The notes under the pieces were generated by a model. It ran no database searches, had not been told where the DNA came from, and saw only the letters and a list, made by a program, of their open reading frames with translations. Of a stretch of DNA of 64,000 nt, positions 34,393-42,723 are shown one piece after another; the first letter of the stretch is position 1, and every line of letters starts with the position of its first letter. The stretch lies in NCBI RefSeq assembly GCF_963678635.1, contig NC_087065.1, positions 20,287,623-20,351,622 of the forward strand. Reading direction: 5' to 3'. The stretch comes from Symsagittifera roscoffensis. Lineage: Eukaryota; Xenacoelomorpha; Acoela; Convolutidae. Made by a program: the position numbers and the translations under genes.

Positions 34393-36519
34393 TTGGATAA
34401 GTCTGGACATCCAATTCCGGGGCATCCTGAGTTACCTGTAGAGAAAGCAGCCGAGATAAAGATCCTGTCAAGGGAGGACCCGGTCCCCTTGCATTTGTTG
34501 CTGCGCTCGAACCTGGTCCAGCAAGAACTCTCTCGCATGAATATAAACAGCCTCTCATTATTGGATAAAACGGTGCAAGTCACACCACAAGTGATGCGGA
34601 TACTGGGTGGATTGTTAGAAAGAGAAGTGACCAGAGATGACCCCGAGTGGACAGCAGCAGTGGCATCGCTAACAGTCAGTGAGAAAGTGAAGATCATGCC
34701 GTCCAGACAACAGCACGAAGAGAACAAGAGGGATTGTAGGACAATAGTTCAGCAACTAGTATCCTCAATACCCCAAGAGATTTTAACCAGTACTTCTTAC
34801 GGACAGAAAGGACGGGAGAGCGGCAAGCAAAAGAAAACTGTCACCTTTGTAGACCGGGATAAAGAGGGTGGAGTTGTAAAACAAAATCTGCTGCAAGACT
34901 ATTTGTCCGGGGAGAAGGATAAGGAGAAAAACCAGCGATCACAAGATCAACACCCGGGACAAGGAAATTTGTCCGGGGAGTCCGAGATAGACGAGAAAAT
35001 TCCTGATGAGAAACAGGACCTAGAGAACAAAGTTTTGTCCGGGGAGTTCAGATGGATGCGAAGGAAATACGGACATGATCTGGAGGAGCGTGCAGTCTCC
35101 AGCACAACACCTTCGACGGATGATAAGTCAGAAAGCTCGAGAATGAACACCTATTCAGACAGGGATTCGACCTCGGGATCAGAACTGTCAGAACTGGCGA
35201 TACACACGCTACTAGTGGAAACTCGGGCGAGAAACCTGGACAGAGAGGTGTACCAGGATCCTGACAGTGATCGCTACCTAATACCAAGCGAAAGAGTCTT
35301 TGACAACGCAGCGGATGACTTAGAAACGATAGCGGTATCGAAACGTTCGATAAGCCTGTTGCCGCAGAAAGAGGTAGTCAGGACTGATCTTCAGCCGTTT
35401 CAACAAGAAACACAACCGTTGGCGAAGATTTGGTGCGTTAAGATGGAAGAAGACACACATCAGCCCAACGAGCTGAACAGTCAGATGAGAGTCATGAAGA
35501 CGTACTTGAAGGCGAGATACAGACTCTCAGACCTTCTAAGGGCGCAGAGAAATGATCGCATGACAAGCAACCTAAAAAGGTGGATAGAAAACGGTGCACC
35601 TGACAAAGGTGATCTGGAAGAAGACAGCTATAGGATCCTGAGACAATACTTCATGCAGAAGGAGGGGAGATTATATCTGAACAAGGACGGGATCGTGGCT
35701 TGCAGGAGAAGAGAAGAAGACAAGGTCTTATACAAATATAACGCGATAGTGTTGCCGCAACTCTATCAGACAGAACTATTATTCAGGTCGCATGATCAGA
35801 TGGGCCATCAAGGGATCGACAAAGTGTATCAGAGGATCCTGAAGCGCTTTGAGTGGCCTGGGATGAAAAAGGCATGCGAGAAATGGGTGACAGCATGTCT
35901 GTCATGCCAACAGGTCAAGGATCCTAGGAAGTTGCGATTTCCTTTACAATCAATTGAGTCGTCTGAATTCAACGAGGTGGTGCAGATGGATCACCAGAAG
36001 ATATGCATGACAGACAGCGGTTACAACCAAGTCTTGGTCATGATAGATCACTTCACGAAGTATGCAGAGGCCGTGCCCTGCATAACTGCCTCGGCGGAAG
36101 AGACATGCGACCACCTGATCAATACGTGGATAGCAAGACATGGATGTCCAATGACGTTTCAATCGGACAATGGAACGGCTTTCGTAGGCGAGCTTACGAA
36201 AGAGCTTATGAGACGGTCACAAGTCGCTCAGGCTCACTCCACGACATACCACCCTCAGACGAATGGCTTAGTGGAAAGACAGAATAGGACGTTAGTGTCG
36301 ATGCTGAGGGTATATTGTTCCAGGTACATGACCGATTGGGACAGATACCTTCCACAGGTGATGGGAGCATATAACAGCACGCACCCTTCCACCACCGGAG
36401 TTAGTCCACACATGATGCTGACGGGACACGAGAAGTCTTTACCCTTGACATTCTTCTACCCAGAGTATGAGGGAAAGAAAACATCCCCACAGGATATGCA
36501 TGACAGAAGATATGCATGA
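34393..36519 (+). CDS. pol (IN): Integrase ORF, first copy (C-terminally truncated by rearrangement)
   Basis: The frame is -1 relative to the preceding ORF and is open from 34,297, overlapping it by about 88 nt. The first in-frame ATG is at 34,537. A -1 frameshift or a spliced RNA could express it; no classical slippery heptamer is evident in the overlap. Counting from 34,393, a low-complexity linker is followed by the HHCC zinc-binding domain (His467, His472, Cys502, Cys505). The catalytic triad follows as Asp533, Asp592 and Glu628, with the usual 35-residue spacing. The chain then runs into duplicated DNA at about 36,493 and stops at 36,519. It therefore lacks the C-terminal GPF-type domain. 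Integration activity of this truncated form is doubtful. Confidence 0.85.
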   Translation: MDKSGHPIPGHPELPVEKAAEIKILSREDPVPLHLLLRSNLVQQELSRMNINSLSLLDKTVQVTPQVMRILGGLLEREVTRDDPEWTAAVASLTVSEKVKIMPSRQQHEENKRDCRTIVQQLVSSIPQEILTSTSYGQKGRESGKQKKTVTFVDRDKEGGVVKQNLLQDYLSGEKDKEKNQRSQDQHPGQGNLSGESEIDEKIPDEKQDLENKVLSGEFRWMRRKYGHDLEERAVSSTTPSTDDKSESSRMNTYSDRDSTSGSELSELAIHTLLVETRARNLDREVYQDPDSDRYLIPSERVFDNAADDLETIAVSKRSISLLPQKEVVRTDLQPFQQETQPLAKIWCVKMEEDTHQPNELNSQMRVMKTYLKARYRLSDLLRAQRNDRMTSNLKRWIENGAPDKGDLEEDSYRILRQYFMQKEGRLYLNKDGIVACRRREEDKVLYKYNAIVLPQLYQTELLFRSHDQMGHQGIDKVYQRILKRFEWPGMKKACEKWVTACLSCQQVKDPRKLRFPLQSIESSEFNEVVQMDHQKICMTDSGYNQVLVMIDHFTKYAEAVPCITASAEETCDHLINTWIARHGCPMTFQSDNGTAFVGELTKELMRRSQVAQAHSTTYHPQTNGLVERQNRTLVSMLRVYCSRYMTDWDRYLPQVMGAYNSTHPSTTGVSPHMMLTGHEKSLPLTFFYPEYEGKKTSPQDMHDRRYA
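34901..35048 (+). promoter_or_regulatory. Three internal copies of the polypurine-tract motif
   Basis: TTGTCCGGGGAG occurs at about 34,903, 34,969 and 35,035 within the integrase ORF. Two more follow in the duplicated block (about 37,034 and 37,100), and one lies in the macrodomain ORF (about 39,587). The 3' polypurine tract of the element is the same word, TGTCCGGGGAGTA, at 50,359-50,371. They may act as central plus-strand primers, as the central PPT does in lentiviral integrase genes; this is inference. Confidence 0.5.
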
Positions 36520-38558
36520 CAGACAGCGGTTACAACCAAGTCTTGGTCATGATAGATCACTTCACGAAGTATGCAGAGGCCGTGCCCTGCATAACTGCCT
36601 CGGCGGAAGAGACATGCGACCACCTGATCAATACGTGGATAGCAAGACATGGATGTCCAATGACGTTTCAATCGGACAATGGAACGGCTTTCGTAGGCGA
36701 GCTTACGAAAGAGCTTATGAGACGGTCACAAGTCGCTCAGGCTCACTCCACGACATACCACCCTCAGACGAATGGCTTAGTGGAAAGACAGAATAGGACA
36801 TCCCCACAGGTCTACGTGAGGGATGTGATCAGACGCCAACAGGAGTTGAACGACTTGTGTAGACGAAACACTCAGCAGGCACAGGCAAGGCAGAGGAAAA
36901 GATTCGACAAGAAAGCAGCTGGTGCAAAGGCTTACTCGGTGGGAGACTACGTATGGGTATTTCAGAACGTTATACCACCGAAAGGGACAAAAAAGCTTCT
37001 GAAGGGACAAGGTAACACCCGGGACAAGGAAATTTGTCCGGGGAGTCCGAGATAGACGAGAAAATTCCTGATGAGAAACAGGACCTAGAGAACAAAGTTT
37101 TGTCCGGGGAGTTCAGATGGATGCGAAGGAAATACGGACATGATCTGGAGGAGCGTGCAGTCTCCAGCACAACACCTTCGACGGATGATAAGTCAGAAAG
37201 CTCGAGAATGAACACCTATTCAGACAGGGATTCGACCTCGGGATCAGAACTGTCAGAACTGGCGATACACACGCTACTAGTGGAAACTCGGGCGAGAAAC
37301 CTGGACAGAGAGGTGTACCAGGATCCTGACAGTGATCGCTACCTAATACCAAGCGAAAGAGTCTTTGACAACGCAGCGGATGACTTAGAAACGATAGCGG
37401 TATCGAAACGTTCGATAAGCCTGTTGCCGCAGAAAGAGGTAGTCAGGACTGATCTTCAGCCGTTTCAACAAGAAACACAACCGTTGGCGAAGATTTGGTG
37501 CGTTAAGATGGAAGAAGACACACATCAGCCCAACGAGCTGAACAGTCAGATGAGAGTCATGAAGACGTACTTGAAGGCGAGATACAGACTCTCGGACCTT
37601 CTAAGGGCGCAGAGAAATGATCGCATGACAAGCAACCTAAAAAGGTGGATAGAAAACGGTGCACCTGACAAAGGTGATCTGGAAGAAGACAGCTATAGGA
37701 TCCTGAGACAATACTTCATGCAGAAGGAGGGGAGATTATATCTGAACAAGGACGGGATCGTGGCTTGCAGGAGAAGAGAAGAAGACAAGGTCTTATACAA
37801 ATATAACGCGATAGTGTTGCCGCAACTCTATCAGACAGAACTATTATTCAGGTCGCATGATCAGATGGGCCATCAAGGGATCGACAAAGTGTATCAGAGG
37901 ATCCTGAAGCGCTTTGAGTGGCCTGGGATGAAAAAGGCATGCGAGAAATGGGTGACAGCATGTCTGTCATGCCAACAGGTCAAGGATCCTAGGAAGTTGC
38001 GATTTCCTTTACAATCAATTGAGTCGTCTGAATTCAACGAGGTGGTGCAGATGGATCACCAGAAGATATGCATGACAGACAGCGGTTACAACCAAGTCTT
38101 GGTCATGATAGATCACTTCACGAAGTATGCAGAGGCCGTGCCCTGCATAACTGCCTCGGCGGAAGAGACATGCGACCACCTGATCAATACGTGGATAGCA
38201 AGACATGGATGTCCAATGACGTTTCAATCGGACAATGGAACGGCTTTCGTAGGCGAGCTTACGAAAGAGCTTATGAGACGGTCACAAGTCGCTCAGGCTC
38301 ACTCCACGACATACCACCCTCAGACGAATGGCTTAGTGGAAAGACAGAATAGGACGTTAGTGTCGATGCTGAGGGTATATTGTTCCAGGTACATGACCGA
38401 TTGGGACAGATACCTTCCACAGGTGATGGGAGCATATAACAGCACGCACCCTTCCACCACCGGAGTTAGTCCACACATGATGCTAACCGGACACGAGAAG
38501 TCTTTACCCTTGACATTCTTCTACCCAGAGTATGAGGGAAAGAAAACATCCCCACAGG
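34950..38558 (+). repeat. Nested duplication in the integrase region
   Basis: Block 34,950-36,493 recurs at 37,015-38,558 (offset 2,065 bp, three differences noticed). The spacer between them is itself built from copies: 36,509-36,797 matches 36,000-36,288 (offset 509), and 36,798-37,004 matches 38,546-38,752 (offset 1,748). Short filler or microhomology lies at the joins (for example GGATATGCATGACAG at 36,492-36,506 and GGACAAGGTAA at 37,005-37,015). The central integrase core is thus present three times. This pattern points to template switching, not simple unequal crossing-over. Confidence 0.9.
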
Positions 38559-39370
38559 TCTACGTGAGGGATGTGATCAGACGCCAACAGGAGTTGAACG
38601 ACTTGTGTAGACGAAACACTCAGCAGGCACAGGCAAGGCAGAGGAAAAGATTCGACAAGAAAGCAGCTGGTGCAAAGGCTTACTCGGTGGGAGACTACGT
38701 ATGGGTATTTCAGAACGTTATACCACCGAAAGGGACAAAAAAGCTTCTGAAGAAGTGGAGGGGACCCTTCATGATTACAGAGGTGCACCAAGAGGGACGC
38801 TTTTATAGACTGAGTACTGGCCGAGCCGCCCACTACGAGAACATCAAGCCACACAATCCATCGACAGAAGACTGGTGTATACCTGCAGACATGGAAGAAG
38901 GGGATTATCTAATGATGGATCCTGCTTGTGAGGTCAATGAAAAAGGCACCAGGGAGAAGAACGATGGAAACGAAGTCGTAGAGGAAGGTACGGATACACC
39001 ATTGGACCTGGATCCAAACGAACAGATCGAAGCGGACGATGAAACCTTGCCCTACGCAGAGGAGGATTGGCAGGATTCCGAACAGACAGAGGTTCCCAAG
39101 AACATGGAACCAGATCTTCCGTTCACGATGCAGACTCGTCAGAAAGACGGGACGAGACTAAGAAAGAAATACAATCCTTACGGTGACGACTTTGTAGTGG
39201 ATAGGATAGATCTAAAGAAAATAGTGGAGGAAGTAGTGGGTTTAGAGGAAATAACAGTGTCACAGGACATTGACATAGTCGATGATCACAACGATGAGTG
39301 GGTTGACGACTGGTCGAAACCCGAGGTGGAGTTCGACGATGAGCAACAGCAGTCAAATAACAAGACCTGA
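37034..39370 (+). CDS. pol (IN): Integrase ORF, second copy (lacks original N-terminus, keeps C-terminus)
   Basis: The frame opens right after a TAA in the filler at 37,013-37,015. The 37,034 start is a TTG, and the first ATG is at about 37,121. It repeats the zinc-binding domain (His275, His280, Cys310, Cys313) and the D-D-35-E core (Asp341, Asp400, Glu436). Unlike the first copy it continues into the C-terminal region with the K-W-R-G-P-F motif of gypsy integrases, then a long acidic tail (after about residue 620). It has no gag-pol-linked start, so expression would need internal initiation or splicing. The acidic tail is longer than in ordinary gypsy integrases. Confidence 0.82.
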   Translation: MSGESEIDEKIPDEKQDLENKVLSGEFRWMRRKYGHDLEERAVSSTTPSTDDKSESSRMNTYSDRDSTSGSELSELAIHTLLVETRARNLDREVYQDPDSDRYLIPSERVFDNAADDLETIAVSKRSISLLPQKEVVRTDLQPFQQETQPLAKIWCVKMEEDTHQPNELNSQMRVMKTYLKARYRLSDLLRAQRNDRMTSNLKRWIENGAPDKGDLEEDSYRILRQYFMQKEGRLYLNKDGIVACRRREEDKVLYKYNAIVLPQLYQTELLFRSHDQMGHQGIDKVYQRILKRFEWPGMKKACEKWVTACLSCQQVKDPRKLRFPLQSIESSEFNEVVQMDHQKICMTDSGYNQVLVMIDHFTKYAEAVPCITASAEETCDHLINTWIARHGCPMTFQSDNGTAFVGELTKELMRRSQVAQAHSTTYHPQTNGLVERQNRTLVSMLRVYCSRYMTDWDRYLPQVMGAYNSTHPSTTGVSPHMMLTGHEKSLPLTFFYPEYEGKKTSPQVYVRDVIRRQQELNDLCRRNTQQAQARQRKRFDKKAAGAKAYSVGDYVWVFQNVIPPKGTKKLLKKWRGPFMITEVHQEGRFYRLSTGRAAHYENIKPHNPSTEDWCIPADMEEGDYLMMDPACEVNEKGTREKNDGNEVVEEGTDTPLDLDPNEQIEADDETLPYAEEDWQDSEQTEVPKNMEPDLPFTMQTRQKDGTRLRKKYNPYGDDFVVDRIDLKKIVEEVVGLEEITVSQDIDIVDDHNDEWVDDWSKPEVEFDDEQQQSNNKT

Positions 39371-39402
39371 CGAACCTGCGTGTCTTAGAGTGGCTGAACG
39401 AA

Positions 39403-40209
39403 ATGACATCAGACCCTGAAAAGACCAGCGTTACGATTCAAGACGTAGATCGCGAAAGCGCGAAATACATTAAGACCGAACGAGATGATCCTTCCTGGGC
39501 TGCCCAGGAAGGACAACTTCTCATTCCGGCTTCTAATCTTGACTTAATACCCGGTATGCGATCGACGGGGACGCCGATGGATATTTTTGTCCGGGGAGTG
39601 GGGGTAGGACTTACCCACACTGAAAACTTGATAATAAAAAAATTGAGAATAGCAAGAGAAACAGGAAACTTAGAAGCAGAAACAGGTGAAGAACCTAAGA
39701 AACCTGACATAGGCAGGGTAGTTGAGTCATATTTTAATTTACCAAATGAATATTCTAGTAACATAATACTAACAGACAGTGATTTCATACTCACAAACAG
39801 AACATGTGCGGTAGCTATCACCGCAGACATGAGTTTTAGGACGGCGCTAGCGGCAGATTTTAAGAGGGAATATAAAAACGTGGAATTCCTTTGGAAGCAA
39901 AGACCAGGGATAGGGGGCGTAGCAGCCTTACCCCCGGCGGTGTCGCAAATACCGGGAAAGTACTTATGCTTCCTGGTAACGAGGGCGACAGAGAAGCAAC
40001 ACGTGGACCCAGAGAATCTAGTCTTGTCTTTGACGAGGCTGAGGGACTTCCTTGTGGAAATGGACGTGAAGGAGCTTTCGCTTCCAGTGTACGATCCAAA
40101 TAGAGGAAGACTGCATCCTCGGGAATTGTACGCGCTTGTACACGTGATATTCTCTGATACGAACATACAAGTATATCTACATAAGAAATATTACTTAAGT
40201 ATAGGCTGA
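39403..40209 (+). CDS. Macrodomain protein (TARG1/OARD1-like fold), accessory ORF A
   Basis: This 268 aa ORF starts with an ATG 32 nt after the integrase stop. Residues about 120-262 align by pattern with the ALC1/TARG1 (OARD1) class of macrodomains. Landmarks are a strand-helix start (CAVAITADMSF...ADFKREY), a GGVA segment near 171, a K-Y-L-C-F-L-V-T strand, an E-N-L helix, a LSLP strand near 225, and a final IFSDTNIQVYL strand. Macrodomains bind or hydrolyse ADP-ribose conjugates. The glycine-rich loop and the catalytic Lys/Asp pair known from TARG1 are not clearly conserved here (Y-D-P-N replaces the Gly-rich turn), so binding without catalysis is possible. Residues 1-115 are unassigned. 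The call is a pattern match that a profile search should test. Confidence 0.65.
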   Translation: MTSDPEKTSVTIQDVDRESAKYIKTERDDPSWAAQEGQLLIPASNLDLIPGMRSTGTPMDIFVRGVGVGLTHTENLIIKKLRIARETGNLEAETGEEPKKPDIGRVVESYFNLPNEYSSNIILTDSDFILTNRTCAVAITADMSFRTALAADFKREYKNVEFLWKQRPGIGGVAALPPAVSQIPGKYLCFLVTRATEKQHVDPENLVLSLTRLRDFLVEMDVKELSLPVYDPNRGRLHPRELYALVHVIFSDTNIQVYLHKKYYLSIG

Positions 40210-40605
40210 GTGATGTGCGAGAGGGTGTTAGGCCAAAGACTAAGTTGTGTGTAATATGTGAGAGGTGCGTTATGTTATGTTATGTGTTAGGTTATTAAGA
40301 TCATGGGTAAGTAGGGGTTAGTGACCATGAACAACTAAATGACGATCTTGGGAATAGATCCAAAGTTTGGACTGTCCAATCTTAGGTCGAATTCCAAAAT
40401 TTTAGAAACCAATTGATTTTAATAAATTTTAGGATAAATATCTTTTTATCTGAACTGTCTTTAAGCAAATTTTAACGATGTATGTTAAGGTGAAATTGAC
40501 AGGTGTGACATTCGTGATTTCTTTTCTAGATCCTGATTGATCATTTAATTGCTCACTTGAGTCAAAACTTGAAATCGAAATCAAATCAAACTTGGAAAGA
40601 ACAGT
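40210..40605 (+). promoter_or_regulatory. Inter-ORF region with strong 3' splice site
   Basis: This 396 nt region separates the macrodomain and SGNH ORFs. It contains a pyrimidine-rich acceptor, GATTTCTTTTCTAG, with AG at 40,528-40,529, 77 nt before the next ATG. A spliced subgenomic RNA bringing the SGNH ORF near the cap would be the simplest way to express it. Possible 5' donors include AAAG|GTGAAG in the LTR (about 25,016), but none is proven. Confidence 0.5.
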
Positions 40606-42678
40606 ATGGACAATTTCAACCTGGATGAATTGATGGACCTGGCAGAGGCATATGTAGGACCGATGGTAGATGCGATCTATCGTCGGCTGATCGAACGAGA
40701 CTTCGCTCTGGAGGACCCAGAGGTGGTCATGTTGCTGACCGCCCTGATTAACATCTTGGGGCACGACAACCGTGGGGACCGCCCCACGGAAGTCCTGTTG
40801 ATGGCAGCATATGGAGAAAGAGGAGTACTAGACCGCCCGAACATGAGAGTGATGAGGTGGAGAAACGGGGCTCTCTCAGGGAGTGACTTGGCGAATGAGC
40901 CTGGGTTGGGAAGTTCTAGGACTTACCAACCAGGTGAGATGCCAATGCCCTCCAAGCCCAAACCTGGGCTGACGAGAATGCATCGGGAGATGAACAGCGA
41001 GGCGACCTCGTCTGGTTCACCACTGAGAGCAGCTGTGCCACCAAAAGGGGCGAAAGTAACACAGAAGGTTCAGACGAACCAAACCATACAAGATCTGGAC
41101 GAGATGAACGATCAGTTGAGAAGTACGAAGAAGGAGTTAGACGATATGACGAAGACCATGCTGGCGATGGAGGAAGACCGGGACATGTGGAGAAAGTTGT
41201 TTGAAGACTGCAACAAAAAGCAGGGTCAAGAGATCGAACGCTTAAGGCAGGAATACAAAGAGCGATCGGAGCAGGTGGCGTTGACGACGTCCATTGAGAA
41301 AATGATACCTGCAAGGGATATTCCTCGTGGGCAGTCCCCGATGGAGCTCTTGACACCTCGAGAAATGAGTCAAACAACGGAGACACGGCTTCCAGCAGAG
41401 ACGAACCGAGTAACAATCCCGGATCCTAGTGACACCTTGGGTGATCCCGTCGTAGAACAGACAGTGAGAAAACTGATAGAGACCGCTGGACGATTGGTCG
41501 CTAACAAGAATGCACCAGGTTCCGGGGTGACTGCACCCTATGGAACGATTGACGATACGGGCAGAGTACAACTCTCCCAGACAGTAATCCGACAAGGGAT
41601 GAGTAACGTGACACCACTCATGGGGAACTCGAGAATCCCAGAGAGGAAAGTAAGGAAGATGCCAGCGAAGAAAGTGTCTCGTGTAATAGACGTGCAGAAG
41701 AATAATCAATTGAAGTATAGTTTCACGGGAGTTCCGGAGACAGATCCGAGAGCCTGCTTCAATCGAGCTACCTGGAGCCCGGCTGTGAACCTGCAGCAAC
41801 CACCACTCGGGACATCTCACCTGATATTGGGAGACAGCTTAGTCAGAGTGCTGTCGAATTTGAGGACCTCATGGGTCACCACGGTGATGGCCTTTGGAGG
41901 CGCGACGATTGCCCAATTATATCGCATGGTGGAGCTGATGAATCCAGGGAAGATACCCAATGTGATGATCTTAGTTGGGACGAATGACATCTCCAGAGGA
42001 TCAGATGAGCAGGAAGCACTGTGGGAAGCAATGATGGTGTGTTTGTTTACTACTCTCTGGCAGAAGTTCAGTTGCGCGGTACTGACCGTTTGCACGGTGC
42101 CAATGAACACAAGAAGCCTGACAGTATCAGGAAGAAGGCACAACGAGGGAGTCATGAGATGGAACAACATCTTGAGAAACCTAGCAAATCGAAACGCCGG
42201 AAGAATGATCCTCATGGACATTGAACATGAATTGAGAGCCATGGATCAAGCCAGACTGACCACAGATGGCATCCACTTCGACAGTGTCGAAGGACAAGCT
42301 TGGTTGAATCGAGTCTTCCAAGAACGGTTGGATGAGCTGGAAGCAGAACTCTTTGACACAGGAGTGCTGAAGGAAGAGGGAACGGTGAGTGATACGGTGA
42401 TCACCACCTTTGTGCCTCCTAACCTGGAAACACGCTTGGGCACGGTCCCAGCCGCCATAAATTACCGGCAACAAAGCTCCAGTGAACCAGGTCGAAGAAC
42501 AGACGTACAAGATCGGTTGGGAGAAGCACCGATGAGGAGGACAATCCATCCTAGGAAAAGGATAGGACCTGTCAACCAACCAATCGAGGAAGTAGCAGGC
42601 ACATCCAGATCGGACACTAGATCGGAGACGACGAGTACCAGTCGAGAGGAGAGACCGAGCAGAGGCTCATTGATGTGA
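40606..42678 (+). CDS. SGNH-hydrolase (GDSL-esterase-like) protein, accessory ORF B
   Basis: This 690 aa ORF has an N-terminal region with a coiled-coil-like segment (about 165-225), a polar linker, and an SGNH hydrolase domain at about 405-575. The catalytic blocks are intact: G-D-S at 409-411 (Ser411), the G-T-N-D block at 458-461 (Asn460), and D-x-x-H at 554-557 (Asp554, His557). The family includes esterases and acetylhydrolases. SGNH domains are known in CR1 LINE ORF1 proteins and in Ngaro/DIRS-type elements, but are not a normal component of gypsy elements. The C-terminus is basic and disordered. The presence of all catalytic residues suggests an active enzyme; the substrate is unknown. 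Confidence 0.85.
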   Translation: MDNFNLDELMDLAEAYVGPMVDAIYRRLIERDFALEDPEVVMLLTALINILGHDNRGDRPTEVLLMAAYGERGVLDRPNMRVMRWRNGALSGSDLANEPGLGSSRTYQPGEMPMPSKPKPGLTRMHREMNSEATSSGSPLRAAVPPKGAKVTQKVQTNQTIQDLDEMNDQLRSTKKELDDMTKTMLAMEEDRDMWRKLFEDCNKKQGQEIERLRQEYKERSEQVALTTSIEKMIPARDIPRGQSPMELLTPREMSQTTETRLPAETNRVTIPDPSDTLGDPVVEQTVRKLIETAGRLVANKNAPGSGVTAPYGTIDDTGRVQLSQTVIRQGMSNVTPLMGNSRIPERKVRKMPAKKVSRVIDVQKNNQLKYSFTGVPETDPRACFNRATWSPAVNLQQPPLGTSHLILGDSLVRVLSNLRTSWVTTVMAFGGATIAQLYRMVELMNPGKIPNVMILVGTNDISRGSDEQEALWEAMMVCLFTTLWQKFSCAVLTVCTVPMNTRSLTVSGRRHNEGVMRWNNILRNLANRNAGRMILMDIEHELRAMDQARLTTDGIHFDSVEGQAWLNRVFQERLDELEAELFDTGVLKEEGTVSDTVITTFVPPNLETRLGTVPAAINYRQQSSSEPGRRTDVQDRLGEAPMRRTIHPRKRIGPVNQPIEEVAGTSRSDTRSETTSTSREERPSRGSLM

Positions 42679-42723
42679 TCGCGATCCATACCGTCTCCTT
42701 GGCATATATACAAAGAAGAACTA

